A stretch of 64,000 nt of DNA from Symbiodinium natans (GCA_905221605.1 CAJNDS010002356.1:127001-191000); one strand, 5' to 3'. Numbered from the stretch's first letter, positions 24,842-36,920 are shown. Notes: generated from the sequence alone by a model not told the origin. A program made the numbers and translations.

Positions 24842-26908
24842 CTACTGCACGCAAAATATCAAGACGGCTTGGCTGCGGGCTCTCCTCTCGCTGGACAGTG
24901 GCTGCGGAGATGGCGGCAGGGGCCCATGGATGCCTGCGCTAGCACTCCTGCCTTGACTCAGGGGCAGAATCTCTGCCCTGCTTTCTCTCCCGGATCGTGC
25001 CAGAGCCAGATCTGCTTTCACCGCTTCCATGTGGCGCCAGAGGTCGTCGACTCTCTTGCAGGTTCGAGGCAGCATTTCAGCCTCTGCTTTGAGTTCGTCG
25101 ATAGCACTTTGGTGCTGAGCCACACTTACAGACATGTCCTTCACAGTCGCCTCCACATGCTTGACGGAGTTTTTGAGTCTGGCCGAGCTCGTCGCCGCAA
25201 TCTCCATGTCGCTGCTTACGCTCTGCAGAGTCTGCTGCACCTGGCCCAGGACCTTCTGCTGCGAGTCCCTGAGGCTCTCCAGGTCTCGCTGGAAATCGCT
25301 TCGCACAGCTACGAGGTTCCGCTCCAAACGACTTTTGAAACTTGCCTCCGCTGCTTTCACAAGCTCTGCGCTCAATTGTCCAGTCTCCTGGGCCTCTGAG
25401 GCCTCTTGACATGTGCGCTGGTTGATCTTGAGCTGCTCATCCAGTAGGCTCTTCATACATTTTCGGAGCCTGGTTTCGAGGTCACCAAGCTTGGTGTCCG
25501 TCTCCACCTTTGTCTGCTCACAGAGACAGTTAGAGCGCCGGATGGTGTCCTCAAGGATACCACGCCACGAAACAGGAAAGTCCTCCCGAAGCAGAGATGC
25601 TTGTGGCGGGTGTGGTGGTTGTAGCGGTTGTGGCGGTTGCCGCTCATCGGTTCCGGCCAGCTTGCCCGGCTCACCGGCTGCACGCGGACTTCTGATGTCT
25701 TCTGAAGACTTCACCCAGTCCGAAGCCTGCTTTTGCCAAAGTGCCTTGCAGGGCGCTGCAAGTTCTATGCTAATGTCAGCGAGTCTTGCCATATCGCAAT
25801 TGTACAGTGCCTTACATGTACCTACGTTTCTATTGCACTCGCACGTCTAACTTATGCGCATCTCATCCTCAGAAATTTACAGGTTCAGCCTTGTCGAGCT
25901 GAACCTGGAAGTTCCGTAGCTCACTATCCACAATCTGCTTGGCTTCCCACTGCTGAGACAGCATCAGCTGCTGAAAGGTCTTGAACTGCTCCTGCACTGC
26001 AAGCTTTGAGGCTTGATGCCCAGAGCATCTCAGGGCAGGGGATCCTGTAGGATTTAAGCATAAGCCATGCTAGCGCTACACTAAGGGTTTGTTGACCAGC
26101 TCCTGAGATTCGGTGTGACGTTGCTGCGACAGAAACCGAAGTTCTTCCAGCTGTTCAAGTGCTTGCTGCTGCCGCGTTTGTAGCGACTGCTTATGACTAC
26201 TGCAGGACTCCATGAGCTCTTGCTCCAGCGAGGTGAAGGCTTCGCGGACCTCCCCGACCTCAGAAGAAATGCGCTTGTGGACTTCGTAGACCTCGTCAAA
26301 TTGGACGTTGGTGCGCTGGCAGCTGTCTTTGGCGGCCTCTTGCGCTTGTGCTTGGTCCAGTGCCATCACCCTCAGCCTTGCCTCATGGTCCTCCAACGAG
26401 GATCTGGAAGCTTCCTGGGCCTGCGTGAGGGACAGGATATTTGAGGAGAGTGCCTGCACTTGCTTCTCCTGCGCCTGCAGACTCCCTTCGTAACGTGACA
26501 TCAGATCCTTCAGGTCCTGCTGGGCTTCAGCAAGTTGACCCTGAAGTTCTTGGAGCTGCGCATGGGCGTCTTCGCTGCTTGAGCAAAGGTCCCGGAGCGA
26601 CACGTGGACCGGTTGCATGGCCGAAGCCGGCCTGCGCTCGCCTTGCCGGAACTCGCTCCGCGCGAAGCCCTGTAGCTCTGTGGCTATCAGTGCCAGGCGC
26701 TGCTCCTGCTTCTGCAGGCCTGCATGTCCGGCCACTTCCTTGCGGAATGAGGTGGATTTCGGGGGGGCTGCCCTCTCACCGTGTCCCAGGCCCTGGAAAA
26801 CATCTTCCCCCCAACTTCAACGAACGCCAAACCTTTGCCGCTAGAACCAGAGCCAGGCCCTGAATCGCCGCCTGCACGGTCCGGGCTAGGTCGACCAGCT
26901 GCTGGCAT
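24842..26908 (-). CDS. four-exon coiled-coil protein, about 594 residues
   Basis: The proposed exons are 26908-26780, 26738-26097, 25991-25881 and 25744-24842. All introns are GT-AG and all junctions phase 0, giving one uninterrupted frame of 43+214+37+300 codons to a TAG. The start ATG at 26908 (MPAAGRPSPD) is the first in frame after a disordered Gly/Ser/Pro lead, but upstream exons are possible. Residues about 45-470 are dominated by Gln/Glu/Leu heptad-like sequence (QLQELQGQLAEAQQDLKDLM, EQLEELRFLSQQRHTESQEL, EQFKTFQQLMLSQQWEAKQI), so a long coiled coil is likely. The tail is Ser/Arg-rich. No catalytic motif is seen. A structural role, for example cytoskeletal or centrosomal/ciliary, is plausible but unproven. 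It sits head-to-tail with strumpellin, about 600 bp away. Confidence 0.7.
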
Positions 26909-27789
26909 TGGCAGCGGAAGACCGAAGGGGACACAGCAGCGAGTGCCATGGCAGGAATGCAGGGACCACACGAGAATTCGAAGGTGCTGTTGAAGGGTCT
27001 GGGCTGATCTTGGAAGACTTTAGGGCTCTGGTGCAAATGGTCAGGCCAGCCACTCAGCCCCACATGATGGGTCTCCCAAAAAAATCAGGAGATTCACTCC
27101 TTGAAATGTCTCTGCGTTGGAGGGCAACTGTGTGCATCGATCATCACGGATTGCACAAAACTGACATCCTACGCCCGCTCTCAATACTGGTGCCTTGCAG
27201 AATGTTTCCCTAAACGGGAAGCGGGCAAGCGAAACACACCAGCTTGCTAAATGGCGTCCATGCTCGCAAGCCTCAACCATCAAGGGGACAATCATCTGCG
27301 CAGATATGTCTCTGTCTACACATAAGGAAACCACCTACTGGGTACCAGGCAGCTAGTGGTAGGTGGGTACAAGTAGCCATGCTATGCATCCAGGCTTTGA
27401 AGCATGAGACGTCCTGAGCAGGCTTTGGTGGGCTTCACGCTCACAGCGCCCAGCTCCTAAAGCACCTTGGAGCTTGTTGGGGCAGCGTGTCACTGGACAC
27501 CTGCGAAACCGCAAATGCAAACAGCACATCCGGCATCGCCGGGACATGGACCGTTCGAAGGCCTGGTGCTTGAAAATGCCCAGTCCGTTCAGGCCGACAG
27601 TCTGAAAACTGTAATCCAAATGATGCCGCTTATCTGGTTCTGCTTTTGACCGAATGTAGAGCCATACTGGGTGCAGTTACCAAGGTGCCCATGCGCCCCC
27701 GTCCTTTACAAGACAGCTGCGTCAAGTTTTGCTATTGGCTGACCCGAGGGGTGCTTGACGAGAACTTGTCTGCTGCTGTAACACCGGCA

Positions 27790-30700
27790 TCATCCGTTAA
27801 AGCTGTTGTGGCTGCCAACGCTCGGCATTGAGGACACGGGTGGTCCTGTTTCAGGAACACAGGAGTATCCGTAGAACGAGGAGACTCGGATAACATACTG
27901 GTAGAGCTGCTCATAGCTAAGTGCCAGGGAGGCCACGTCTGCACCGGCACTTCCACGCAGCGGCAACTGACCCAAAGGATCACGGCACTCGACGAGCTCT
28001 GAAGATCTCTGCATGAGCCTTGTAACCTCCCGCTTCAGGATAGCTGCATGACCGGGACTTGAAAACAGCCACTCTTGGTATCGGCAAACCGCCCAGTGAT
28101 GCGAGTCTTGCGAATCATCGCAGCCTGGCAGGTGACCTAAGAAGGCCAGACGGTGTACCACCGCCATGGCCTTCTGAGCGGGATCCGCCACAGTGCGCAA
28201 GGCTCGCCGCGGCACGCGCACGAGATTTTTGCCACCTGGGCCCGGTGTTGCGCAGGACAGGTCCTCACTCGGCGTTCGCGGCGACGGCGACTCAGTTGGC
28301 GTGCAGTGCCCCTGGACGCTGCCATGGCTGCCATGGCTGCCATAATCATCCCACGCTGAAGTACCCGAGTAGTGGCTTCCCTGCAGCGTCTGCATATCAC
28401 TACAATGCGAGGTCATGGCTCGCTGAACGGTCTCCAGTTGCTGCATGAAGGCAGGTGTGATCAGCTGACAAACCTCTTCGATTCCAGGCCGTTTCTCGGG
28501 ATCAACGGTAAGGCACTCCTCGCAAGTCACTTGCATAAGCCTGGAGTGCTCAGCTCCAAGATGTTCGTAGTCGCATTCCACGATCTTCCTTGCCACGCTG
28601 ATTGGATTGCCTCCAGTAAAGGGATCCCGAAGCGTCGCCATCCGGTACAGCAGGCAGCCTAGAGCCCATACGTCAACTTTGTTCGTGTAGGGCCTATGCT
28701 GCACAATCTCCGGGCTGCAATACAGAATTGTACCAACCATGGACTTCATCAGGGAGGCGGCGCCGCCTTTCTGACGCGCAAGTCCGAAATCGGTTACCTT
28801 GACCGCAAGCGAGTGCGACTGCACCAGGACCTGCAAGTGATGAGAGCAAGACGAACTCAGCTATCTGGCTCCATGCTCTTGACAGAAACACGACAGGAGT
28901 ACGTTGTTGGGAGAAAGGTCGCGATGGGCAATGCGCTTTTCGATGTGAAGGTATCGCAGCGCGAGGCAAATCTGTACCTGACAGGGCATCATGTCAGAAA
29001 CACGGGGCGTAAGGACCAACTACATGTATCAGCGGACTTCGTGGCAATGACAAGTATAGCGACAGTTCTGACCGTCGAGGCAGGACAGCTCACACTGTCT
29101 TCGAAGGCTTGCACGATTTTCAGGCCCTGCAAGAAAGCAATTCGCTGGCCAAGACCCAAGGGCACAAAAATCCGCCATGTCTGCTGCTCTGGAAGCCTCT
29201 GCAGGCCTTCGCAAAGCGAAATGGATAGTCACCCAGAGATTCCTAGAACATTCCACAACGGACCATCCGGAGCTTCCAGTGCTGGAGGCGGAACAACATA
29301 CAACAATGAATTACAGAGGCCAACCCTGCCCAAACTCAGACCCTGAGAACATAAGCCGCTGCTGGGAATTCTGTTCCTACGATCACGTGCCAATCCAGCT
29401 TGCCTTGCGCAGTGGCTGCTGGGAGTATGGAAGGGCTCCGCAAAACAAACACCTACTAGTATTTGGAAATAAACAACTCAAGATGAAACCAGAATAAATT
29501 AACATTAGCCTGCCTTTTTCTTTGGCAGAAGCCGTCAGAGCTTGAAGCGGCACCCCGCTGCAGAACTCCATCACTATCCTGGCAGGCCAGATTCTAGTAA
29601 TTCTCCCCATTGCCGCACCAAACAAGTCTACATGCCCTGGCCGACATCAAACTATTGTTTCGCTAGCCTAGGTCAATGCTCGCATTCCTGTCCATGCCAA
29701 TGGAGGACACACACGAAATACCAGTGGCATCAGTCATCTCAAGCAGGCCGCGTGTACCAAAGGGTGCTTGCCGAACCGGCACCGGTTATGAAAGAAGTAA
29801 AATACCGCACCACCTGCCATTCTGTGAGTTGCCATTCAATCGGTTTCGGGTTTGGGGTTTGGGGTTTGGGGTTTGGGGTTTAGGGTTTAGGGTTTAGAGT
29901 TGGCTGATCAGGATGGCGCCTTCCAAGCAGCTGAGGGGCCGACATTCGGGTGATCGAGCTGCCGGAGCAGATGCACTTCCAAATTAATGTCCTGCGATAG
30001 CGGCTTACCGATCAGTACACCGCCACTACACCCCACTGTTGCACCTCAACATGGTGCCCCATACTCTCTTCAGAGCTCATCCCCTCGCAAAACTGCGACA
30101 TACAGTGGGGCACGCTCCTCCGCAACCACGTCCTGGGCAGCCTTGAAGGAAATTGAGGCTGGCATGACATCGAAAGGGCCAAGTTGTGTTAGCATCTAGT
30201 CACAAGCGCCCGACATGCTGAGGAGTGCGAGCTCTCGGCGTACACTCATGCTGCCTGCAGGTCCCAATTGCTTGCACTGCCAACGCTGAATGGATATCTA
30301 TATTCAAACCTCACCGGCTTTAAGCCCGCCACGCTGGATTTGGCAGCACCGTGACTTCCGAAAGAGAGATCTGCCATGGCACCCCGCGAAAGGAGCAAAC
30401 GGCAAAGGAAGCAATCCGAGCAGTCCTCCTTCACAGCGAAATCACCTGGCAGCTTCTCACACCAACATGGTCTTTCAGAGACATTGGGTCAATGGGCCGT
30501 TGCCATGGCAACAAAGTTGCATCACGTGAATCGAGCCTGGCATATCAGCCCGGCGTGCCAAATGCACACGGCCAAAGGCACCAGAACCAACGCACCTGCA
30601 ATATAGCATGCTCTGGCTACGGGCATTGCCACCCCATCGAAACTCACATGCTGCAACTAGGGCTCTGGCTCCACGAGCTCGTAGCCAGAAACAACTCGCC

Positions 30701-33700
30701 TGGGCTCTGCGTTAAGTGTAAGTGAACAGTGCGAAAAGAGAGCAGAGCGAGCGAGAGAGAGAGAGAGAGAGCGAGAAAAAGAGAGCGAGAGCGAGAAAAA
30801 GAGAACGAGAGCGAGAAGAGGAGAGGGAGACGGAGAAAAGGAGAGGGGGAGACGGATGGACAAGGAGATAGACGGAGAGAGACTGAAAGACCGACGCGCA
30901 GCCAGGCGCATAGCGACAAAGAGAGATGTGAAAGCGCTTGCGAGAGCGAGAGACAGAGAGAGAAAGAGAGGAGGGGGAGAAAGAAAGGGAGCGGGGGAGC
31001 ACCAAACAGAGAAGGATAGAGAAAGGGAGAGCGGGTGAGAGAGAGACAGAGAGATGGAGAGAGAGAGAGAGAGAGAGCGAATGAACAAAAATGAGAGATG
31101 GAGACAAAGAAAGCGTCTGCAACCTGAAAAGAATGAAAGTGAGCGAATGAGCAAGCGAGAGACGCACACAGAGGCACAAGCAACCCGAGCTGAAGCGTGT
31201 TACGGCATAAAATGGAATGCAGATGCATGAGAGGAAGGAAGCTTGGAGCTGACTTCAGACTTCAGAGCCGTATTGGCCGGAATTGCAAGCAAGAGGCTCA
31301 CAGTCCCATTCATCTCGCGTTCCTGGCGGAGAGTCATCGCTCAGCAGTTTGGCTATGCTTGCGATTTGTCAGGTATGGCGGCCTTCACGGAAGCCACTAG
31401 GCGAATTCGTACCATCAGCGGTCTTTGGCTGAGGTGGTGCAAGTGTGGGAACATCTCTGCCCTTTCCATAGAAATCTCTGTACCTGCCGCCACGGTGGAC
31501 TAGAAATCTAGAAACAGGCTTAAACTGCCCAGGTAACACAAAGTAGCAGTTGCCTGCCGAAGCGGGTGTGCAGAAATGTTAGCTCTTTTTCCTGCACGCA
31601 CTTGCCATGATCTGCTGCTTGTTCGCTTACCAAAAGCTGAGCTTCTTGCGGTCAAGCCATTCAACACATCCAAGAAGCTATCGTACGCCTCAGCTTAGCT
31701 TGACGGACCTTCTGATAGCGCACTACTGAAAAAACAACTCGCCTCCAGAGGCCAAACATAGTTGCCAATGTCGACAAATCGCGCCAGGAGCTTTTCAATG
31801 GCAAAGATGTGCTTGAATGCCTACATCAAGCCCGCACCACCAAACAAGAGGGCGCAGGATGAAGGCGCTGCAACGCGCTCCTTGCGATTTCGCTCAACAG
31901 CAAATAGGAACCGCAGCAACCTCCAGGATTCCGGCATTGAGCCGTGAGGGACTTTAGGGGGCCCTTGGCATTCGCACGCCGTCCGAGCCTGGCAGCTGCA
32001 CGCTGCACGTCCCTTGCCTGCAATGGGCGTTTCGGCTGAATTTGAGACGAGTGCTTGTCTTCGTAATCATACGATCATGTGGTACACAATGTGTGCCAAC
32101 ATGCGGTCACCTATAACCATGCCCAAGTCCTCGTGAGGACACGGAGCACACATACACAAACAGATGATGAACAAGGACATAGTCACCGGTCGTTGAGGGG
32201 TGTCCGCGCACTGAACACAAAGGATACTTGCACTTGTAGTCTTCAGAGCTGGATGCAACAACAAGTTCCCCGGCGCCCACACCCTCGTTTAAGTATTCAT
32301 TCAATCCCACCAAACAAACCAAACCCCTAATCCCCAAACCTCCGTAGAACACTCGTAGAACACTGCCTCTTGCGTCTGCTAGCGCCCGGACATTTCCAAG
32401 CCCTTACCAACCCATGGCATACTACGGCCCTGATCCTCCAAGATAGCCCCCTCCCCCGGTTTCAGAAAATTCAAAACCGCGTCCGCCTGGCATTGAAAGC
32501 TTCCTTCGAGATCATCCTCCATGATCGGTAGTGGCCCCAAACTGTCGAAGGACACACAAGGTCACAAGGCTCTCAGCATACAGCACGCGGTGCCATGTCA
32601 CACAGTACGCGGCATCACAATGCCTTGGCGACAGCTCCAGCATCAGGGCCCCAAGGGCAACAAAGCCGTCAGCATGCAGCCGCAGTTTCAGCGCACATTC
32701 GTCATCCTGCAAGAACAACTGGCGCAAGAGCAAGGAGAGTGTCTTGCATTCTCTCTCTCCATACCCTCCAGTCTGCACGCTCACAGCTTCAGATGGCCGG
32801 ATGCAACCAGACTGCTGAGTGATTCCTGGTATATGTCAACTCAGCGCAGCAGTGTAAACCGATAGATAAAACAGCTCAGGGTAGGGGAGCTCTGATCGAA
32901 GCCTAGCCACCAAATGGCATCTTTCGAGGATTTGAAAGGGGGGAGATTTTGCAGGAGAGAGCGCGTGCGCACACTGCTTGAGCACCTGCGCCCCGAACGC
33001 CAAAGGCCCAAATAAGTTGGCACGGAGAAACAGTTGAAAGATGCAGGTAAGGAAACCTAACAAAACGGTGAAAAGCTCAGGAATGTATAGACGGGTGTAC
33101 ACAGACAAGATGGGGGCCAGCATCAGGGACTGGCCGAAGTTAGAAGGACCCCCTACCATCCCAGCCCAGTGCTAGAACGGGCTGGTGTTAAGTACATGGG
33201 CTAATGACTCAACCTCAGCCCGGAGACCTTAAGCGCTGAACCCCCGCTCTCCTCAAGAAATTGGGAGCAGCCACTAGAGTTTCCCTTCCAGCTGTAAGCC
33301 TGGGCCCTACCGTTTCTTTTGTCGGTGGGGATGGGGAAGGACACTGGTGAGCCATGCTAAGCAAATGAATCAGGGTAGGAAACGCTACGTTCGCTTGTCA
33401 AAAGAAGTCACAACACTCTCGCGCGCGCGGCCGCGCTTACAAGCTGTTCCTGGCGTAGTCCCGAGTCAGCCCCTAAAACCAAGGCCAGTCTACAGAAGAG
33501 CATTGCCCACAGCACAGGGGCGCACCATGCACATTTGGGTGATGGCATCCAGGGCGGCCAGGACCACCTCCAAGTTGGCCTCGGCCGCAGCACTAAGCAA
33601 ACCCGGCAAAGACATAGCGACACCATGTGCAACCCATGTGCAACGATGTGAATCATGCACTCAGGGCTTGATCTGCTTTTGTTTCGCCAGCAGTACTCAA

Positions 33701-34916
33701 ACAGTACAATGCCCAGGGCCCTTCTATTGCCTCAGTATGTGCCAACATGATGGGCAATATGCCTCAGCAAGCCCTACTCACCTGCGTGTCCGAGGTACAT
33801 CCCGACACTCTGCCTGTGTTTCAGGATCCAGCAACCCAGCCAGACAAAGGCTGACCACATTGTGAGGTTTAATGTCCAGAAATGTCCAGCTCCTATGTTG
33901 TTGCGCTTGGCGTGCATGACCGTTCGCTGTTGCAGCTCCTGTTGGCAGATGTCTGCTTTCTCTTGGGCTGCTGAAGTGTGGCCGTTTTGGTGTCACCTTG
34001 CAACGCCCGTCCGCTTCTGCGAGTGGTCCGGTTTTGCCCGGCTGCCACTACCCATGATTCTGCCACTCAAGAAAATTCTTTGTCACCAGACTTCTGGCCG
34101 CCAAAAGCATTCCTGCCCGCCAGGGTTCTTGCTACAGCTGCCACCACAACCACTGACACTGATTCGGATGCTTCACTCTGGGTCCCGGACATCATGGGAC
34201 TTGTAGCACACCCTGGCATCTCGCTCGTTGTAAAGGCACCGCAAGGCACTGCAAGGCACTGCAAGGCACTGCAAGGCACTGCAAGGCACTGCAAGGCACT
34301 GCAAGGCACTGCAAGCCACTCACGCGCCTCATGAGTCTCAGGAGGACGGCCAAAGCATTGTGCTCCAGTAGCTCCTGAAAATTCACCAAGGCTTCCTTTA
34401 AGCAGTACGAAGTCGACTGCAACGGCACCGAAACGCTTGCGACAGATCCAAAAGCATACATCTCAGTGACCCTCCGTAGCCCCATGCCATGCCTGCACAG
34501 CCCATTGATCGCCGCTCTCCACGTGGTCGCGTGCAAGGTTCTGGCGCATCAGGTCGCAGTACTACTACCACATTTTGAGTGAAGCACATGTGCAGTTCGC
34601 AATTGCACAAGGCCTTGAGGCACATCAGCCTTTGATCGTTGGGCTGAGAAGATCACACGCCAGGCTTGCTGTTGCTGGGATGCTGGCAGGTGAAGCCACA
34701 TGCAAGCTTGTTCCTGATCAACACCTGCTGGCAGACAAGATGCAACTCAAGGTCGCAAGATCTTGTAGCATTCCCCCCCGCCCCCCACAAACACCTGGAG
34801 AAGCCATGAGCAAAGGGTTCGAACTTGGCACCTCCCGAGAGGTCCGAGTAGACTCTCAGCTGGTTCAGGACCTGCATCTGAGATTTAGGACTTCAACACT
34901 CTGCTGTTTGTAACGA
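27790..34916 (-). CDS. NEK10: NEK10-like protein kinase (ARM-like repeats + kinase + NEK10 tail)
   Basis: NEK10 is an unusual NIMA-related kinase with armadillo repeats before the kinase; in animals it acts in cilia and checkpoints. Catalytic exons: 29821-29783 (WQVVRYFTSFITG), 29578-29514 (IVMEFCSGVPLQALTASAKE), 28977-28903 (VQICLALRYLHIEKRIAHRD then LSPNN) and 28830-27790. The last has KVTDFGLARQK, GTILYCSPE and DVWALGCLLYRMATL. Its tail (VPRRALRTVADPAQ, SYEQLYQYVIRVSSFYGYS) resembles the NEK10-specific C terminus, which supports NEK10 over other NEKs. The Gly-rich loop and VAxK lysine exon were not located (about 32.5-29.9 kb). Upstream ARM-like exons on the same strand are 34416-34324 (EALVNFQELLEHNALAVLLR), about 33868-33778 (HNVVSLCLAGLLDPETQAEC), about 33620-33495 (LPGLLSAAAEANLEVVLAAL) and about 32740-32590. 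VLNQLRVYSDLSG near 34870 and an exon at 35690-35500 may be the 5' end. Confidence 0.8.
29846..29899 (+). repeat. interstitial telomere-like tract (TTTGGGG / TTTAGGG)
   Basis: Four TTTGGGG units followed by about three TTTAGGG units in tandem. TTTAGGG is the repeat reported for dinoflagellate (and plant-type) telomeres. The tract sits about 25 bp from a kinase exon of the NEK10-like gene, inside an intron, so it is not a chromosome end. Confidence 0.9.
30730..31090 (+). repeat. 360 bp polypurine (GA)n-rich tract
   Basis: Nearly uninterrupted G/A sequence on the plus strand (GAGAGA, GCGAGA and GGAGAC words), hence C/T-rich in the transcript of the minus-strand NEK10-like gene. Arg/Glu- or Ser/Leu-rich open frames over it are artefacts. 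Such mirror-prone purine tracts can form triplex DNA. Confidence 0.9.
31100..32500. other. long intron-like stretch inside the NEK10-like gene
   Basis: No convincing exon is seen on the minus strand between the polypurine tract and the exon at about 32590-32740. The kinase Gly-rich loop exon ought to lie somewhere between 32.5 and 29.9 kb but could not be pinned down. A possible small exon near 30160-30070 reads SISFKAAQDVVAEERAPLYV. Confidence 0.3.
34241..34320. repeat. 8 x 10 bp tandem repeat GCAAGGCACT next to a splice donor
   Basis: Seven perfect and one single-mismatch copy of a 10-mer. Read on the minus strand each unit contains CTTGCAG, a 3' splice-site-like word. The array starts only 3 bases after the proposed GT donor of the ARM-like exon 34416-34324, so it lies wholly in the intron. 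Confidence 0.95.
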
Positions 34917-35423
34917 TTTCAAGAGTGACGAAGGGGGTAGAGGAAGATGGCAACAAGCAATCACATGCCTGAGCCAAACCTATTGGAACGGAATGGGCAG
35001 CACCAGCTCGAAAAAAAATGACCATACCAGCCATGTACCAGCAATGCTACATGCCAATGTTGCTACGGATGATACTGACTGACATGCCAACGGTCATCTG
35101 CGAATTCAAGACGTGGTTTGAAGGAGCGTCTGCTTGGCAGGCCACTCCGAAAGAGGCGCCCGCCCCCTTGCAATGGCACTGGGCGGGGAGACACGCAGGC
35201 CCCCCCTTCAAAACAAGATCCCTATAGGTCACCCTAAGTCACCCTAGGGGTTACCCTCAGCCCCGTAAAGTTTCCGAAACAGAATCCCGAAAAAAACTCC
35301 TGAAACCCCCAAACCCACATTCCGAGCCGAGGAGCCAAGGGCAGCGCCTGCAGCCTTCGAAAGCGCTGGCGGCCGCCGGGGCCTTGGAGCAGCTGGTCCT
35401 GCCAAATGAGCAGCCAGCCTTTC

Positions 35424-35843
35424 TTATCGTCTACTCTGAGTTTCGTGAACTAGGGGCTTGCGCTGGCTTGCGCCTTGCTGTGTATGTGACTTATTTGCCG
35501 AAAGTGACCTTAGCGATTCCCCAAGAGCTGCAATCTGTTGTGTTCTGTCACGTTGCCTCACATCACGTTGACCGCTCTTGCTCAGCGAGGTCTCTTGTCG
35601 CGACAACGGGTCCAGAAGCTGCGCAGCCAATTTCTTCAGCGACCACTCCGAGGACAGCAGCAGCCGCAAACCTGTCATCTCTCGGCAGCAGAGCGTAGGA
35701 AGAGCACAGAGGGTAGAGCAGCAGTCGATCCATGCAAGCTGCATCCTCGAGCTGTGACCTACTGAGCTTCCAAGCGCAGGGCCGTGTTGGATGAAGGACG
35801 ACAGCTTGCCACTGTTTGTGTCGGCAGCATCCAGCTGTGGCAA
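35424..35843 (-). CDS. possible 5' exon of the NEK10-like gene
   Basis: A minus-strand open frame contains EMTGLRLLLSSEWSLKKLAA followed by a Ser/Arg/Gln-rich segment. The Leu-rich start faintly recalls the LKRLRCLL region near the N terminus of vertebrate NEK10, but the similarity is weak. It could equally be a separate short gene or chance. Confidence 0.3.
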   Translation of the reverse strand: MPQLDAADTNSGKLSSFIQHGPALGSSVGHSSRMQLAWIDCCSTLCALPTLCCREMTGLRLLLSSEWSLKKLAAQLLDPLSRQETSLSKSGQRDVRQRDRTQQIAALGESLRSLSANKSHTQQGASQRKPLVHETQSRR

Positions 35844-36099
35844 AGCCTACACAGCGGCAGCTTCACGGCAGCTTCACGAACGCTCCGTGCACGTGGTCAG
35901 TCTTTCCGAATTCTGGATTTCTACCTCCTTCGTCACCGCGGTCTCTTGCTGTTCACAGCCAGCTGTGAGACAGGGCCAGACTCTGATATCGATCAAGAAA
36001 CCCTGACCTAAACCCAGCTGCACAGAGTCAAGGACCCTCACTTTGAGCTCCGCAGGTCTTCACGACCCGAAAGGAGTGGGCCCTAATATCGCTTGTACT

Positions 36100-36188
36100 T
36101 CCCCTTATCACCTTTGTTCAGATCCCGTTCCAGGACGGCCATCTTTTTGCGCATCTCCTGGGCAACATCTGTCGACTTAAATACAATA

Positions 36189-36234
<46 letters not shown>

Positions 36235-36920
36235 AGCGGTGCAAGAAAGAAGCTCGAAACCATCAATAAGCCCGCACACCGCTACGAAAGCATGTGCTTA
36301 AGCAGGATACGCTCTCCACGCAGTCCCTCTGTTTTGGGCACCTCCTCCTTCTTTGCCTCCTCCATCGCCTGCTTCTTAAGGCGAGCCTCACAACGGCGCA
36401 GTTGAAACTAGATCAACAGATATCAACAGGGTCCTTTTGAGAGGATCCGTTAGAGCCAAGAATAGCCACGACATACACGCTGCAAGTCCGAGTCCTTCTC
36501 CTTCTCCTTCGCCAGGAGCAGCTTTGCTTCTTCAGCCCTTGCACTTGCCCCCGGCACAGTCGAGGAAAGCAACCCATGCACAACTACTCGCTGCACCATC
36601 GAGGAGCGCGCTTGCTTAGCTTCTTCTCTGGAGCCGGCGCATCATCACCCTCAGCCTCGGCAGCTTCCTTCGCTTTGGCTGCAGCCTCGAATGCATGTTT
36701 TCTCTGGCAAACAGTAGCTCGATCGGCAGCAATCAAGCTTGAATGTAGCCTTCTCTGCTGCAATCTTAGCCAGGCGATCGAGTGTTTCCTGGCAAGCTTT
36801 GGCGGCTACATGACTTGCTCGAAGCTGCTTGGGTGCCCATTCAAGTGCCTTCTTCTCCCTGCTCCGGGATCTCTCGCGTGCTTCGTTCTTCTTCGCCTCC
36901 TCCTCCTGCACAGAGGCCAT
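36100..36920 (-). CDS. charged coiled-coil protein, unrecognised
   Basis: An ATG at 36920 opens MASVQEEEAKKNEARERSRS, followed by basic and Ala-rich helix (ACQETLDRLAKIAAEKATFK). Further minus-strand exons are about 36685-36600 (AEGDDAPAPEKKLSKRAP), about 36545-36478 (AEEAKLLLAKEKEKDSDLQ), about 36405-36295 (RRCEARLKKQAMEEAKKEEV) and about 36175-36118 (DVAQEMRKKMAVLERDL). A long, highly charged helical protein is expected. The low-complexity Lys/Glu composition makes family assignment from sequence alone unsafe. A (CA)n run (36189-36234) interrupts the last two exons. Confidence 0.5.
36189..36234. repeat. (CA)n microsatellite
   Basis: About 22 CA units within a probable intron of the charged coiled-coil gene. 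Confidence 0.95.

Noticed and set aside
33347-33865. Plus-strand open frame of 172 codons
   Set aside because: The minus strand of the same interval carries ARM-like exons that fit the NEK10-like gene, so the plus frame is best explained as a shadow.
34440-34490. CCGTAGCC string similar to the start of the dinoflagellate spliced leader
   Set aside because: Only about eight bases match and the rest of the leader is missing. No spliced-leader gene or relict is claimed.
34800-34850. GGTTCGAA string like a tRNA B box
   Set aside because: There is no matching A box or acceptor/anticodon stem upstream at the right spacing.
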